Below are positions 63,424 to 64,000 of a DNA stretch of 64,000 nt, piece after piece; position 1 is the first letter of the stretch; every line of letters starts with the position of its first letter. The stretch is taken from contig CP092884.1 of NCBI GenBank assembly GCA_030710605.1, forward strand, positions 15,915,483 through 15,979,482, written 5' to 3'. Source of the DNA: Cordylochernes scorpioides (taxonomy: Eukaryota > Arthropoda > Arachnida > Pseudoscorpiones > Chernetidae). The notes beneath the pieces are model-generated. The model had not been told where the DNA came from, searched no databases, and saw only the letters and a program-made list of their open reading frames with translations. Both the position numbers and the translations under genes were made by a program.

Positions 63424-64000
63424 CCACTATACGAGGGTGAGTAGAAAAGTAAGGTCTCCTATTTTTTTTTCATAGAAAAACACATTTAATCACAACTTTT
63501 TATACATCATTGGAAAGGTTGGACACTTTTCTATTTTTCTACATAGTCGCCTTGATGCTCAATCACTTTTTTCATTCTGTCAACCAACTTTGTATTTCCG
63601 GTGTTGTACCACTCTCCCGCCGCCTCTTTGAGCCACTTGTTGAGCAGCTTTTTAAATGCGAAAAATAATTCTCCGGTCGAAATTCACCGTCAGTTAGTGG
63701 TAGTGTATGGTGAGAAGTGCATGGACATCAAAAATGTGCGGAAATGGTGCCGGGAGTTTAACGAGGGGCGGATAAACGTCCACGATGAACAGCGGTCTGG
63801 GCGGCCAAGTTTGCCGGAATCAACCGTGGCTCGAATCGATGAAATGGTGCGCGCAAACCGGCGGATAACCATTGAAGAGATCGAGCATGGCCTGAATTAA
63901 GATTGCAGCCACTTCTCCGTGCACAAGATTGTGTCTGAGACCCTCGGCTACAGAAAGGTGTCCGCCAGGTGGGTCGACAAGTGGCTCAAAGAGGCGGCGG
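63424..64000 (+). mobile_element. rearranged mariner with inverted 3' end at its left side
   Basis: The left end is TACGAGGGTGAGTAGAAAAG. On the minus strand 63655-63530 encodes a mariner C-terminus ending IEHQGDYVEK and stop. On + from about 63660 the N-terminal transposase begins (VEIHRQLVVVYGEKCMDIKN, NVHDEQRSGRPSLPE) and continues past a TAA at 63898-63900 to ETLGYRKVSARWVDKWLKEAA at the window edge. KWLKEAA is also in the inverted C-terminal piece, so the N-terminal part is joined to the C-terminal part by a large internal deletion. The element continues beyond the window. Confidence 0.7.
63661..63900 (+). pseudogene. mariner transposase N-terminal part
   Basis: It has the helix-turn-helix DNA-binding region of mariner transposases (SPVEIHRQLVVVYGEK, DIKNVRKWCREFNEGR, DEQRSGRPS). 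A TAA at 63898 interrupts it where the family continues. No catalytic Asp is reached within the window, and the internal deletion noted above would remove them. Confidence 0.7.

Overview
This window looks like a piece of a repeat-rich, AT-rich arthropod genome. The signs are a secreted ML-domain (NPC2 / group-2 mite-allergen type) protein, eukaryotic tRNA genes (one with an intron), Helitrons, Tc1 and mariner transposons, BEL/Pao, Gypsy and I-type retroelements, a Penelope-like element and tRNA-derived SINEs. The ML protein and the transposon mix would suit an arachnid, but the sequence does not fix the species. Almost everything here is mobile DNA. The only clear host-type protein genes are two ML-domain paralogues in inverted orientation (36545-37000 on + and 49168-49623 on -).

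Layout. 0-5.4 kb: a broken LINE ORF1, Helitrons with an internal 32-bp minisatellite, a tRNA-Gly, and a miniature LTR element (TRIM). 5.4-17 kb: mostly unassigned AT-rich DNA, with an old LINE cut open by a Tc1 element, a gypsy-type LTR relative, a solo TRIM LTR, copies of a structured repeat and a foldback. 17-20 kb: a GC-richer open region of unknown nature and a 1.1-kb array of 37-bp units. 21-24 kb: a decayed gypsy pol with a 3' LTR. 24-25 kb: Helitron ends with an intron-containing tRNA-Tyr and a captured tRNA-Tyr half. 26-31.3 kb: an apparently intact two-ORF I-superfamily LINE (ORF1 with zinc knuckles; ORF2 with endonuclease, reverse transcriptase and RNase H). 31.6-36 kb: Tc1 and mariner remnants. 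36-50 kb: the two ML genes, with mariner, structured repeats, Penelope-like and gypsy DNA between them. 50-64 kb: Tc1 remnant, two short Helitrons, a TRIM disrupted by a SINE/foldback insertion, a pogo-like MITE, a mariner, an internally deleted BEL/Pao element, a second SINE family and a foldback mariner cut by the window edge.

Most notable: (1) a dispersed repeat (about 13.9, 39.6, 39.8 and 40.1 kb) whose core can fold as an H-type pseudoknot, with paired compensatory changes in both stems between subfamilies; (2) a recurring 3' signature of a Penelope-like element, found at the element itself and inside two perfect or near-perfect foldbacks, one with a 14-bp target duplication; (3) ML paralogues whose amino-acid differences are concentrated in two short patches while their promoters keep the same GATA, antioxidant-response-like and TATA boxes; (4) repeated juxtaposition of tRNA genes and tRNA pieces with Helitron ends.

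All calls were made by eye from sequence and translated frames. No database search, folding program or alignment program was run.
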